This document shows positions 10,411-23,003 of a DNA stretch of 64,000 nucleotides, piece by piece (positions within the stretch are counted from its first letter, which is position 1; each line of letters starts with the position of its first letter). The position numbers and the translations under genes are program-made. Under the pieces are notes generated by a model, which saw nothing but the letters and a program-made list of their open reading frames with translations, was not told the origin of the DNA and ran no database searches. The stretch lies in NCBI GenBank assembly GCA_047967505.1, contig CM106538.1; one strand, given 5' to 3'. The stretch comes from Dipteris shenzhenensis. Lineage: Eukaryota; Polypodiophyta; Polypodiopsida; Gleicheniales.

Positions 10411-11363
10411 GCTATTGTGTAGTTACTGTTGTTCTATTTGTTGAGTCACTTGAGAGACCATGACCAAGTATTGTGGTGACCCTAAGTAAAAGATTATGGA
10501 AGGACATTAGAGAAATTAAATTCCATGAAAGGTATTTGGATAATGTTTTGGGTATGTTCAAACAAGTCAAGAGTTCAGCATGATAGAGGACCACAAATGT
10601 AAATCCATTCAGTCATTGTTGCTATCAATGAGTACTTAGCGCTATAAATTAAACTTGTTTTCTGAGTTGTAATGGTTTTTCTATCAGCAATAACAATTGT
10701 ATGCTATTGATATATTGAATCATTGTGTGATTCATTCCATTGTGGATTCGGCTTAAAAGTGGAACGTCAATATTAAAATGATTGATTCATACATAGTTGT
10801 CTTTATGCAAAGTGTATTGCATAGTAGATGTTAACTTGGACAAGATTTCCTTTCCATCACTCTAAAATATGAAATTGATAATTCTAACACTATTGCATAT
10901 GAAGAGTGTAACATTGTGCAGAAATGAGAAATGCATGGAATATTTTTCTTTTTTAATAAAAATTTGAGACTTTATAATGAAAAGAGGTCAAAAGTTGAAA
11001 CAAATTATCATAATGAATTTAAAAAATTGCATAATTTCGATCATTCTTCAAATAAATTTTTTCTACACACATGGCTTTTCTCATAGTCACAACACTTGAA
11101 TCTTTTAGCAATTTTCTAGCATGGTGTAACTTAAAATACTATGTAATTTTGTTATTTGAACGTCTCAAGATATATAAAGTTATTATAGTAGTAAGATAGA
11201 GAAAATGAATTGTCCTATTGTAAAACTGTAACTATTTTAACTAAATATTCATGAGTTGAACTCTTGTTGCATGCTTGCCTATTGGTTTTTTCTCAAACGA
11301 CTTGCGCAAGGTCATTGTGGATTATTCCTTGAACTAATGAACCAACTCCAATGATATATTCTT
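10411..11363 (+). repeat. Array partial unit R0 (left edge)
   Basis: The array starts inside a unit at ATTGTGTAGTTACTG. It shares variants (AGCAATAACAA; GGATTCGGCTTAAAAG; TATTTGAACGTC) with the partial unit after the second copia fragment. The 3' splice site is lost (GTGG for GCAG). Confidence 0.9.
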
Positions 11364-12722
11364 GATTGATTGGAAAAGTCATTGTTCCTCATGTTTTGGC
11401 AGTTTTGGAGTTGTATCATAGCTAGAGGTCCCATCCATGGTTCAAAGGAGGCCATAATAGACAAGAATCAACGATGGTTTGAGTTTGGCTATAAAAGGAG
11501 AAGATGTCTAGTTACTTGCTCTCTCTCTCTCTCTCTCTCATGTGCTTACTTAATACTCTACCACAAAAGGCTATCGAATTTATGGTCAAGTGCATTGTTT
11601 TGTTCCATTTGAGTAGAGGTAAGTTGGGAGAGTAGAGCATTAAGGGCCATGTACTAGATATGAGGGTTCGAGTGGTTGTAACTTGAGAGAAAATTGTGTA
11701 GTTACTGTTGTTCTATTTGTTGAGTCACTTGAGAGAACATGACCAAGTATCTTGGTGACCCTAAGCGAAAGATTATGGAAAGACATTGGAGGAATTAAAT
11801 TCCATGGAAAGTAGTTGGATAACTTTTTGGCTATGTTCAAACAAGTCAAGAGTTTAGCATGATAGAGGACGACGAATGTAGATCCACTCAGTCATTGTTG
11901 GTGTCAATGAGTACTCAGTGCTACAAATTAAACTTGTTTTTTGAGTTGTAATGGTTTTTCTATCAGCAGTAACAATTGTATGCTATTGATATATTGAATC
12001 ATTGTGTGATTTATTCCATTGTAGATTTGGCTTAAGAGTGGAATGTCAATATTAAAATGATTGATTCATATATAGTTGTCTTTGTGCAAAGTGTATTGCA
12101 TAGTAGATGTTAACTTGGACAAGATTTCATTTCCATCACTCTGTAATATGAAATTTATAATTCTAACACTATTTATTGCATATGAAGAGTGTAACATTGT
12201 GCACAAATGAGAACACATGGAATATTCTCCTTCTATAATAAAAATTTGAGACTTTATAATTAACTTTTACAAAAAATACCCCATGGTATCATTATGAAAA
12301 AAATCTTATATAAAAAGAGGTCAAAAGTTGAAATAAATTATTATAATGAATTTAAAAAATTGCATAATTGTGATCATTCTTCAAATAAATTTTTTCTACA
12401 CACATGGCTTTTCTCATAGTTGCAACACTTGAATCTTTTAGCAATTTTCTAGCGTGGTGTAACTTAAAATACTATGTAATTTTGTTATTTTAACTCCTCA
12501 AGATATATAAAGTTATTATAGTATTAAGATAGGAGAAAGTGAATTGTCCTATTGTAAAAGTGTAACTATTTTAACTAAATATTCATGAGTTGAACTCTTG
12601 TTGCATGCTTGCCTATCTGATATTCACTCATGCTTGCCTATTGGTTTTTTCTCAAATGACTTGCGCAAGGTCACGGTGGATCATTGGTTAAACTAATGAA
12701 CCAGCTCCAATGATATATTCTT
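11364..12722 (+). repeat. Array unit U1, type a
   Basis: Unit of 1,359 bp. TATA box 11,490-11,497, short CT tract of about 22 bp, donor AG|GTAAGT with GT at 11,619-11,620, and acceptor AG at 12,023-12,024, giving a potential intron of 406 nt. Confidence 0.95.
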
Positions 12723-12876
12723 GATTGATTGGAAAAGTTATTGTTCCTCATGTTTTGGCAATTTTGCAGTTGTATCACAGCTACAGGTCCCATCCATGGT
12801 TCAAAGGAGGTCATAATAGACAACAATCAAGGATGGTTTGAGTTTGGCTATAAAAGGAGGAGATGTCTAGTTACTT

Positions 12877-12914
<38 letters not shown>

Positions 12915-14091
12915 GTGCTTAGTAAATACTCCACCACAAAAGGCTGTCAAATTTATGGTCAAGTGCATTGTTTTTTTCCATTTGAGCAGAGGTAAGTTGG
13001 GAGAGTAGAGCATTAAGGGCCATGTACTAGATATGAGGGTTTGAGTGGTTGTAACTTGAGAGAAAATTGTGTAGTTAATGTTGTTCTATTTGTTGAGTGA
13101 CTTGAGAGACCATGACCAAGTATTGTGGTGATCCTAAGCGAAAGACTATGGAAGGACATTGGACGAATTAAATTCCATGGAAGGTAGTTGGATAATGTTT
13201 TGGCTATGTTCAAACAAGTCAAGAGTTCAGCATGATAGAGGATGATGAATGTAGATCTATTCAATCATTGTTGGTGTCAATGAGTACTCAATGCTACAAA
13301 TTAAACTTGTTTTTTGAGTTGTAATGGTTTTTCTATCAGCAGTAACAATTGTATGCTATTGATATATTGAATCATTATGTGATTCATTCCATTGCAGATT
13401 TGCTTAACAGTGGAATGTCAATATTAAAATAATTGATTCATACATAGTTGTCTTTGTGCAAAGTGTATTGCATAGTAGATGTTAACTTGGACAAGATTTC
13501 ATTTCCATTACTCTATAGTATGAAATTTATAATTCTAACACTATTGCATATGAAGAGTGTAACATTGTGCACAAATGGGAAACATATGGAATATTCTCCT
13601 TTTTTAAATTAAAATTAGAGACTTTATAATTAACTTTTCCAACAAATACCCCATGGTATTACTATGAAAAAAAACTTATATGAAAAGAGGTCAAAAGTTC
13701 TAACAAATTATTATAATGAATTTAAAAAATTGCATAATTTCAATCATTCTTCAAATAAATTTTTTCTTCACACATGGCTTTTCTCATAGTCACAATACTT
13801 GAAACTTTTAGCAAGTTTTCAGCATGATGTAACTTAAAATACTATGTAATTTTATTATTTTAGCATCGCAAGATATATAAAGTCATTATAGTATTAAGAT
13901 AGGAGAAAATAAATTTTCCTATTGTAAAAGTGTAACATTTCAACTAAATATTATTGAGTTGAACTCTTCCTGCATGCTTGCCTATCTAATATTCACCCAT
14001 GCTTGTCTATTGGTTTTTTCTCAAACGACTTGCACAAGGTCAATGTGGATCATTGGTTGAACTAATGAACCAGCTCCAATGATATATTCTT
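12723..14091 (+). repeat. Array unit U2, type b
   Basis: Unit of 1,369 bp with the type b markers TTTTGCAG and CACAGCTACAGG. CT tract of about 35 bp near 12,878-12,912. TATA box and donor are kept. Confidence 0.95.
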
Positions 14092-14261
14092 GATTGATTG
14101 GAAAAGTCATTGTTCCTCATGTTTTGGCAATTTTGGAGTTGTATCATAGCTAGAGGTCCCATCCATGGTTCAAAGGAGCTCATAATAGACAACAATCAAG
14201 GATGGTTTGAGTTTGGCTATAAAAGAAGGAGATGTCTAGTTACTTGCTCTCTCTCTCTCTC

Positions 14262-14303
<42 letters not shown>

Positions 14304-15481
14304 GTGCTTACTTAATACTTTACCACAAGAGGCTATCGAATTTATGGTCAACAGCATTGTTTTGTTCCATTTGAGTAGAGATAAGTTGGGAGAGTAGAGC
14401 ATTAAGGTACATGTACTAGATATGAGGGTTTGAGTGGTTGTAGCTTGAGAGAAAATTGTGTAGTTAGTGTTGTTCTATTTGTTGAGTCACTTGAGACACC
14501 ATGACAAAGTATTGTGGTGATCCTAATTAAAATATTATGGAAGGACATTGGAGGAATTAAATTCCATGGAAGGTAGTTGGATAATGTTTTGGCTATGTTC
14601 AAACAAGTCAAAAGTTCAGCATGATAGAGGACAACAAATGTAGATCCATTCAGTCATTGTTAATGTCAATAAGTACTCAGTGCTACAAATTAAACTTGTT
14701 TTTTGAGTTGTAATGGTTTTTCTATCAACAGTAACAATTGTATGCTAGTGATATATTGAATCGTTGTGTGATTCATTCCATTGCAGATTTTGGCTTAATA
14801 GTGGAATGCCAATATTAAAATGATTGATTCATATATAATTGTCTTTGTGCAAAGTGTATTGCATAGTAGATGTTAACTTGGACAAGATTTCATTTCCTTC
14901 ATTCTATAACATGAAATTCTTAATTCTAACACTATTGCATACAAAGAGTGTAACATTGTGCACAAATGAGAAACACATGGAATATTACCCTTTTTAAATA
15001 AAAATTTGGGACTTTATAATTAACTTTTCCAAAAAATACCCCATGGTTTCACTATGAAAGAATCTCATATGAAAAGAGGTCAAAAGTTGAAACAAATTAT
15101 TATAATGAATTTAAAAAATTGCTTAATTTCGATCATTCTTCAAATATTTTTTTTTTACAAACATGGCTTTTCTCATAGTCACAACACTTGAATCTTTTAG
15201 CAATTTTTTAGCATGGTGTAACTTAAAATACTATGTAATTTTGTTATTTTAACATCTCAAGATATATAAAGTTATTATAGTAGTAAGATAGGAGAAAATG
15301 AATTCTCCTATTGTAAAAAGGTAATTATTTTAACTAAATATTCATGAGTTGAACTCTTGTTGCATGCTTGCCTATCTGATATTCACCCATGCTTGCCTAT
15401 TGGTTTTTTCTCAAACGACTTGCATAAGGTCACTGTGGATTATTGGTTGAACTAATGAACTAGCTACAATGATATATTCTT
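14092..15481 (+). repeat. Array unit U3, type c
   Basis: Unit of 1,390 bp. The donor is mutated to AG|ATAAGT, as in the other type c units. CT tract with a CA interruption. It carries a perfect 9-bp inverted repeat at 15,288-15,296 and 15,303-15,311. Confidence 0.95.
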
Positions 15482-16843
15482 GATTGATTGGAAAAGTCAT
15501 TGTTCCTCATGTTTTGGCAGTTTTGGAGTTGTATCATAGCTAGAGGTCCCATCCATGTTTCAAAGGAGGCCATAATAGACAACAATCAAGGATGGTTTGA
15601 GTTTGGCTATAAAAGGAGGAGATGTCTAGTGACTTGCTCTCTCTCTCTCTCTCTCTCTCTCTCCTGTGCTTAGTTAATACTCTACCACAAAAGGCTATTG
15701 AATTTATGGCCAAATGCATTGTTTTGTTCCATTTGAGCAGAGGTAAGTTGGGAGAGTAGAGCATTAAGGGCCATGTACTAGGTATGAGGGTTCAAGTGGT
15801 TGTAACTTGAGAGAAAATTGTGTAGTTAATGTTCTTCTATTTGTTGCGTCACTTGAGAGACCATGACCAAGTATTGTGGTGATCGTAAGCAAAACATTAT
15901 GGAAGGACATTGGAGGAATTAAATTCCATGGAAAGTAGTTGGATAATGTTTTGGCTATGTTCAAACAAGTCAAGAGTTCAGCATGATAGAGGACAACGAA
16001 TGTAGATTCATTCAGTCATTGTTGGTGTCAATGAGTACTCAGTGCTACACATTAAACTTGTTTTTCGAGTTGTAATGGTTTTTCTATTAGCAGTAACAAT
16101 TGTGTCCTATTGATATATTGAATCATTGTGTGATTCATTCCATTGTAGATTTGGCTTAACAGTGGAATGTCAATAATAAAATGATTGATTCATACATAGT
16201 TGTCTTTGTGCAAAGTGTATTGCATAGTAGATGTTAACTTGGACAAAATTTCATTTCCATCACTCTATAATATGAAATTTATAATTCTAACACTATTGCC
16301 TATGAAGAGTGTAACTTTGTGCACAAATGAGAAACACATGGAATATTCCCCTTTTTAAATAAAAACTTGAGTTTTTATAATTAGCTTTTTTAAAAAATAC
16401 CCCATGGTATCACTATGAAAAAAATCTTATATGAAAAGAGGTCAAAAGTTGAAACAAATTATTATAATGAATTTAAAAAATTGCATAATTTCGATCATTC
16501 TTCCAATAAATTTTTTCTGCACACATGGCTTTTTTCATAGTCATAACACTTGAATCTTTTAACAATTTTCTAGCGTGGTGTAACTTAAAATACTATGTAA
16601 TTTTGTTATTTTAACATCTCAAGATATATAAAGTTATTATAGTACTAAGATAGGAGAAAATGAATTGTCCTATTGTAAAAGTGTAACTATTTTAACTAAA
16701 TATTCATGAGGTTAACTCTTGTTGCATGCTTGCCTATCTGATATTCACCCATGCTTGCCTATTGGTTTTTTCTCAAACGACTTGCATAAAGTCAGTGTGC
16801 ATCATTGGTTGAACTAATGAAGCAGCTCCAATGATATATTCTT
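15482..16843 (+). repeat. Array unit U4, type a'
   Basis: Unit of 1,362 bp. The CT tract ends in CTCCTGTGCTTAG, the marker of a'. Promoter-like and splice-like signals are kept. Confidence 0.95.
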
Positions 16844-16998
16844 GATTGATTGGAAAAGTCATTGTTCCTCATGTTTTGGCAATTTTGGAGTTGTATCATA
16901 GCTACAGGTCCCATCCATGGTTCAAAGGAGCTCATAATAGACAACAATCAAGGATGGTTTGAGTTTGGCTATAAAAGGAGGAGATGTCTAGTTACTTG

Positions 16999-17049
<51 letters not shown>

Positions 17050-18181
17050 GCTTAATTAATACTTTACCACAAAAGGCTATCGAATTTATGGTCAAATGCA
17101 TTGTTTTGTTCCATTTGAGCAGAGGTAAGTTGGGAGAGTAGAGCATTACGGGCCATGTACTAGATATGAGGGTTCGAGTGGTTGTAACTTGCGAGAAAAT
17201 TGTGTAGTTACTACTATTGTTCTATTTGTTGAGTCACTTGAGAGACCATGACCAAGTATTGTGGTGACCCTAAGCGAAAGATTATGGAAGGTAGTTGGAT
17301 AATGTTTTGTCTATGTTCAAACAAGTCAAGAGTTTGGTACGATAGAGGACGACGAATGTAGATACATTTAGTCATTGTTGGTGTCAATGAGTACTCAGTG
17401 CTACAAATTAAACTTGTTTTTTGAGTTGTAATGGTTTTTCTATCAACAGTAACAATTGTGTGCTATTGATATATTGAATCGTTGTGTGATTCATTCCATT
17501 GCAGATTTGGCTTAATAGTGGAATGTCAATATTAAAATGATTGATTCATATATAGTTGTCTTTGTGCAAAGTGTATTGCAGAGTAGATGTTAACTTGGAT
17601 AAGATTTCATTTCCATCACTCTATAATATGAAATTGATAATTCTAACACTATTGCATATGAAGAGTGTAATATTGTGCACAAATGAGAAATGCATGGAAT
17701 ATTCTCCTTTTTTAATAAAAATTTGAGCTTTTATAATTAACTTTTTCGAAAAATACCATATGGTATCACTATGAAGAGGTCAAAAGTTGAAACAAGTTAT
17801 TATAATGAATTTAACAAATTGTATAATTTCGATCATTTTTCAAATAAATTTTTTCTACACACATGGCTTTTCTCATAGTCACAACACTTGAATCTTTTAG
17901 TAATTTTCTAGCATGATGTAACTTAAAGTACTATGTAATTTTGTTATTTTAACATCTCAAGATATATAAAGTTATTATAGAATTAAGATAGAAGAAAATG
18001 AATTGTCCTATTGTAAAAGTGTAACTATTTTAGCTAAATATTCATCAGTTGAACTCTTGTTGCATGCTTGCCTATCTAATATTCACCCATGCTTGCCTAT
18101 TGGTTTTTTCTCAAACAACTTGCACAAGGTCACTGTGGATCATTGGTTGAACTAATGAACCAACTCCAATGATATATTCTT
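16844..18181 (+). repeat. Array unit U5, type d
   Basis: Unit of 1,338 bp with GCTACAGG, AGGAGCTC and CATATGC. It lacks about 40 bp between the GATTATGGAAGG and TAGTTGGATAAT motifs present in other units. Confidence 0.95.
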
Positions 18182-18515
18182 AATTGATTGGAGAAGTCAT
18201 TGTTTCTCATGTTTTGGCAATTTCGGAGTTGTATCATGGCTAGAGGTCCCATCCATGGTTCAAAGGAGGTCATAATAGACAACAATCAAGGATGGTTTGA
18301 GTTTGGCTATAAAAGGAGGAGATGTCTAGTTACGTGCTCTCTCTCTCTCTCTCTCTCTCATATACTCTACCACAAAAGGCTATCGAATTTATGGTCAAGT
18401 GCATTGTTTTGTTCCATTTGATTAGAGGTAAGTTGGGAGAGTAGAGCATTAAGGGCCATGTATTAGATATGATGGTTCGAGTGGTTGTAACTTGAGTTAA
18501 AATTGTGTAGTTACT
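18182..18515 (+). repeat. Array unit U6, type e, cut by copia
   Basis: Only the first 334 bp of the unit are present, up to GTGTAGTTACT, where copia sequence begins. The marker CATATACTCTACC follows the CT tract. Confidence 0.95.
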
Positions 18516-19424
18516 CTTGGAGAGCTACATTTTTTTCTTGGCATAGAGGACATCAAGGAAGGGATGACACATGGATGCTACAGTATTAGTATGATTTAGA
18601 CATGCTTGCAAAGTATGGGATGACTATATGTAAGCCCATGAGTACACTTGATCCCAATGGTAAGTTGTTAGCACTTACATCCGATGAGAGAGGAGATCCA
18701 AAATGTATCGTAGAATGGTAGGAAGGTCTATTCACCTCACCATTACTCATTTAAATCTCAATTATGTAGCTTGAGTAGTCAACCAATTTATGCAGTCACC
18801 CAGGAAGCCTCATTGGATGCAATTTGCAAGATCATGCAATGTGCCAAGCATATACTTGGATATGGTTTGCAATCCAAGACTTATCGGAAGCTCGATCTTT
18901 ATGCATACATGGATGCCAATTGGGTAGGTAGTGCAAATGATGGGAGATCCACATCTGGATATGTATTCATTTTTGTAGGGGTTGCAGTTTCATGGTATTC
19001 AAAGATGCATCCAATAGTTGCATTTTCTTCTACAAAGGTTGAATACAAAGGGGCAATAACTATGGCACGTGAGAACATCTACTTATGCAGTCTACTATCA
19101 TAGGTTGGCTATGATGTGGTGGATTAGATTCCTCTTTATTGCGAAAATATAAGTAGCATCATGCTAGCTAATAATCCTATATAAGTGCAAGCTTGCATGA
19201 AACACATAGAGATCCACTACCATTTCATTCAAGCGAAGATCCTCAATGGTGGAGAGCTAGACTTGTAGCATGTGTCTACCAAGGAGTAGGTTGTAGACAT
19301 ATTCACAAAGGCATTGCCATGTGACTTCAAAGTTTGACTACTTTTAGCAATTCATGGGAGTACATTGATTGAGTAGTACAAGCTTCAGTACTCATCCTCC
19401 TTGTGACTTGAGCTTGAGGAGGAG
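18516..19424 (+). mobile_element. Ty1/copia pol 3' fragment 1 (RT end, RNase H)
   Basis: The fragment starts in the RT at LGELHFFLGIE, continues with YDLDMLAKYGMTICKPMST and a broken LTITHLNLNYV region, then an RNase H frame (18,771-19,103) with DLYAYMDANWVGSANDGRST, SGYVFIFVGVAVSWYSKMHP and STKVEYKGA. Later pieces resemble IPLYCENISSIMLANNP and ADIFTKALP after frameshifts and stops. Gag, protease, integrase and most of the RT are missing. Each conserved acidic block of RNase H is recognisable, though altered. It is a dead 5'-truncated element, directly followed by its 3' LTR. Confidence 0.9.
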
Positions 19425-19791
19425 TGTTGCAATGTATGGAGACTTATGTCTCTACCCACCTGCTCATCATCACTGATAGGTGGAGCACACTGGTGACCAA
19501 TAAGCAAGACATGTAACTTATCTTATCCTCATTGTATATGTAGTTATGGTGGTGTTCTAGTGCCCAAGTATATATGGCAAACTTAGTTTATGTTGTGTTT
19601 TGTGAGATGCTCATTTAGAAGAACAAGAAGAAGGCTTCCTCCACCTTCCCCTCTCTTGTTGTGTGTGCTACATGATTCGTTTCACTTCTGTAATAGATAT
19701 GCCAAATAAGAAGAAGGCTTCCTCCACCTTGCCCTTTCTTGTTGTGTGTGCTACCTGATTCATTTTTCTTTTGTAGTAGATATGTCAAACA
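19425..19791 (+). mobile_element. Copia 3' LTR 1
   Basis: It follows a purine-rich tract (CTTGAGGAGGAG) that serves as the polypurine tract. It begins TGTTGCAATG and ends at GTCAAACA, so it has TG...CA ends and is 367 bp long. About 95 bp near its 3' end (AGAAGAAGGCTTCCTCC onward) are duplicated in tandem, which is not the case in LTR 2. Confidence 0.8.
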
Positions 19792-21640
19792 TTAATTTTA
19801 GTGACTTTTGAAGAGAATTTTCAAAGTGATTTAATGACGATATTCTTTGTGGTTTGCAATCCAACTTTTCTTTAGCTCATGAAGTGAAATGGACTCCCAG
19901 AACGTTTTCTTAGACCTTTTCTTTGACTCATCAAGTGAAATGGATTCCCTGAGAATTTTGATTGTAAAGGTTTGATATCTCAATCATTGTTAAGAAAAGG
20001 GTCTTGAAGCTTGCACAAAAGACAACACAAATGAATCAATAGTTGCATTCATCATCATTTAAGAAAACTTGAATGCAACTATTGCATTTGTTTTGTCTTC
20101 GGAATGTCTAATTTTTTAATTGGTTTCTCCTTCTTTAATAAGTAGGCTTCTATTTTTCTTTGATAAGTTTTTTGTTAGGGAGAGATAGATATTCATACAA
20201 TAGACACACTAGACAAGAAAGGAAGGTGAACTTCCAAGAGTCACATTTTACCGTGGCTTAAATCCACCATGTCCATGCAGATGTGCAATAAAGTCATGGA
20301 ATAGCATGAGCAGGGATGTCTCCAAAACTTGGGGGACAATTTTCTTGAGAATGTCATTGAGGTGCAATTGCAGACTAATGGCGCTTGGGAGCTGGTCATT
20401 GGCATTGAAGGGAGATAGGTGGTGGATGAGGAAGAGGAGCTATAGAGGCATCAGGTACCTTGGTTGGGTCTTGCAAAAGGTAGGGCCCAATTGGGTTCTT
20501 GACTCTTGGGTTAGTATTGGAGTCTAAGGATACAAAGTATTGATGCCCCCATGCAGACCTCGTCTAGATGGTGTACACACCAATCTTCTTTCTATTGCTT
20601 GACCACTTGCATTGCATCTAGATCCACAATGCTTAAGTGCATGAATTTGTACTTATAATTTTATGCTATATGGATTGGTCCACTTGGTGATTGGGATCCT
20701 GCAGAATTCCAATAGATTGTGCCACATCATAGTGATGGCCCATGCAAGGAGTCACTTGAGAAGTTAGAGTAGCTTGATGTAATACGTAGACAAGGTCAAC
20801 GTGGTTGATCTAACAGCAATGTCGAAGGTATGCTACAATTGAGCTATAATCTCTATTGAATGATGTGGAGTCGGAGAAGACCGTATAGTCAGTGTTGACA
20901 AAGTGATCCAAGGGCTACATAAAAGCTGGGGCCAAAGGTGCAAGTGTGATATAGTATTGCGCTAATGAAGCAGCCCATAAAACTGACAAGGTATGGCAAC
21001 CTATCAAACCTGTATGCTCAACCATAATGAGTAGAAGGTCATATGATGTGTGCATAGCCAAACATCCATCGGCATAGGATGTAGCATCTCTCATAGGCTC
21101 AAGGTGGAGTTGACAGTATAAAGGCCTAGAACTCTAGAATATCATTGAGAATGTGTAAGATGTCCCTGAGGCATATGAGGTGTCGAATGTTGATGGAGGG
21201 ACTAATGTGTAACCCCGGATCCAACCACTAATTTGCATTAAGTATGGAATGTATACGAGAGCCATAAGTGCATGATGAAACACTAAGTCTCCCCATGTTG
21301 TGCTATGGCTGAACCTAATGATGTCCATTGCACTAAGTCGATGCTAGAATGTAATGAAGACTGATGTGCTGATCTAAACTGAAGGTGAAAATTGTGTCCA
21401 AGAATGTAATAGGTTTCGTATTAGAGGTGAAAGCATCAGTGATGGATGCTAGAATGAAACCACCTAAGGAGTTGAATGTGCCGTGGCCTGTATCTCCACA
21501 TGCTGTAGAAGATGTGAGTGCCTTGTACGGACTGTTGTAAATCTGCATGATCATAATTGAACTCTTGCTTTGTATTTGCATCTGATGTGACAATAGATGG
21601 AGTCAGATCCATGCATAAATGTGATGGTTGTATATCACTG
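19792..21640. repeat. Block B, copy 1
   Basis: A 1.85-kb block follows the LTR and is repeated nearly identically at 40,691-42,540. It has no recognisable domain; scattered open frames on both strands share no motif with known proteins. It contains a foldback at 20,019-20,099. The right end stops at TATATCACTG, where the array resumes at its splice-acceptor position. Confidence 0.85.
20019..20099. repeat. Foldback, arms of about 30 bp
   Basis: The left arm 20,019-20,051 pairs with the right arm 20,070-20,099 across an 18-nt loop. The inner 15 bp (CAATAGTTGCATTCA) are perfect; a 3-nt bulge and few mismatches lie outside. The structure is repeated in block B copy 2. Confidence 0.85.
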
Positions 21641-22814
21641 TTCCATTGCGGATTCGGCTTAAAAGTGGAATGTCAATTTTAAAATGATTGATTCATACAT
21701 AGTTGTCTTTGTGCAAAGTGTATTGCATATAAGATGTTAACTTGGACAAGATTTCATTTCCATCACTCTATAATATGAAATTGATAATTCTAACACGATT
21801 GCATATGAAGAGTGTAACATTGTGCACAAATGAGAAATGCATGGAATATTTCCCTTTTTTAATAAAAATTTGAGACTTTATAATTAAGTTTTCAAAAAAA
21901 TACTCCATGGTATCACTATGAAAAAAATATTATATGAAAAGAGGTCAGAAGTTCTAACAAATTATTATGATGAATTTAAAAAATTGCAAAATTTCGATCA
22001 TTCTTCATATAAATTTTTTCTTCACATGGCTTTTCTCATAGTCACAACACTTGAATCTCAACAGTAACAATTGTATGCTATTGATATATTCAATCATAGT
22101 GTGATTCATTCCATTGCAGATTTGGCTTAACAGTGGAATGTCAATATTAAAATGATTTATTCATACATAGTTGTCTGTGTGCAAAGTGTATTGCATAGTA
22201 GATGTTAACATGGACAAGATTTCATTTTCATCACTCTATAATATGAAATTTATAATTCTAACACTATTCCATATGAAGAGTGTGACATTGTGCACATATG
22301 AGAAACACATGGAATATTCCCATTTTTTAATGAAAATTTGAGACTTTATAACTAACTTTTTTAAAAAATACCCCATGGTATCACTATGAAGAAAATCTTA
22401 TATGAAAAGAGGTCAAAAGTTGAAACAAATTATTATAATGAATTTAAAAAATTGCATAACTGTGATCATTCTTCAAATAAATTTTTTCTACGCACATGGC
22501 TTTGCTCATAGTCACAACACTTGAATCTTTTAGCAATTTTCTAGCCTGGTGTAACTTAAAATACTATGTAATTTTGCTATTTTAACATCTTAAGATATAT
22601 AAAGTTATTATAGTACTAAGATAGGAGAAAATGAATTCTCCTATTGTAAAAGTGTAACTATTTTAACTAAATATTCATGAGTTGAACTCTTGTTGCATGC
22701 TTGCCTATCTAATATCCACTCATGCTTGCCTATTGGTTTTTTCTCAAACGACTTGCGCAAGGTCAATGTGGATCATTGGTTGAACTAATGAACCAATTCC
22801 AATGATATATTCTT
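21641..22814 (+). repeat. Array partial units after block B
   Basis: Two partial units are fused. The first (21,641-22,058) resumes at TTCCATTGCGG and breaks after CACTTGAATCT. The second (22,059-22,814) starts at CAACAGTAACAATTG. A perfect 9-bp inverted repeat lies at 22,621-22,629 and 22,636-22,644. Confidence 0.9.
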
Positions 22815-22970
22815 GATTGATTGGAAAAGTCATTGTTCCTCATGTTTTGGCAATTTTGCAGTTGTATCACAGCTACAGGTCCCATCTATGGTTCAAAGGA
22901 GGTCATAATAGACAACAATCAAGGATGGTTTGAGTTTCGCTATAAAAGGAGGAGATGTCTAGTTACTTGC

Positions 22971-23003
<33 letters not shown>

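Noticed and set aside
11430-11500. snRNA-type promoter (GTCCCATCC upstream of the TATA box)
   Set aside because: It matches only GTCCCA of the plant upstream sequence element, and its spacing to the TATA box is about 60 bp, too long for plant snRNA genes.
11655-11680. Pol III B box (GGTTCGAGTGG) suggesting a tRNA-derived SINE
   Set aside because: The last two bases do not fit the B-box consensus and no A box lies at the right distance upstream.
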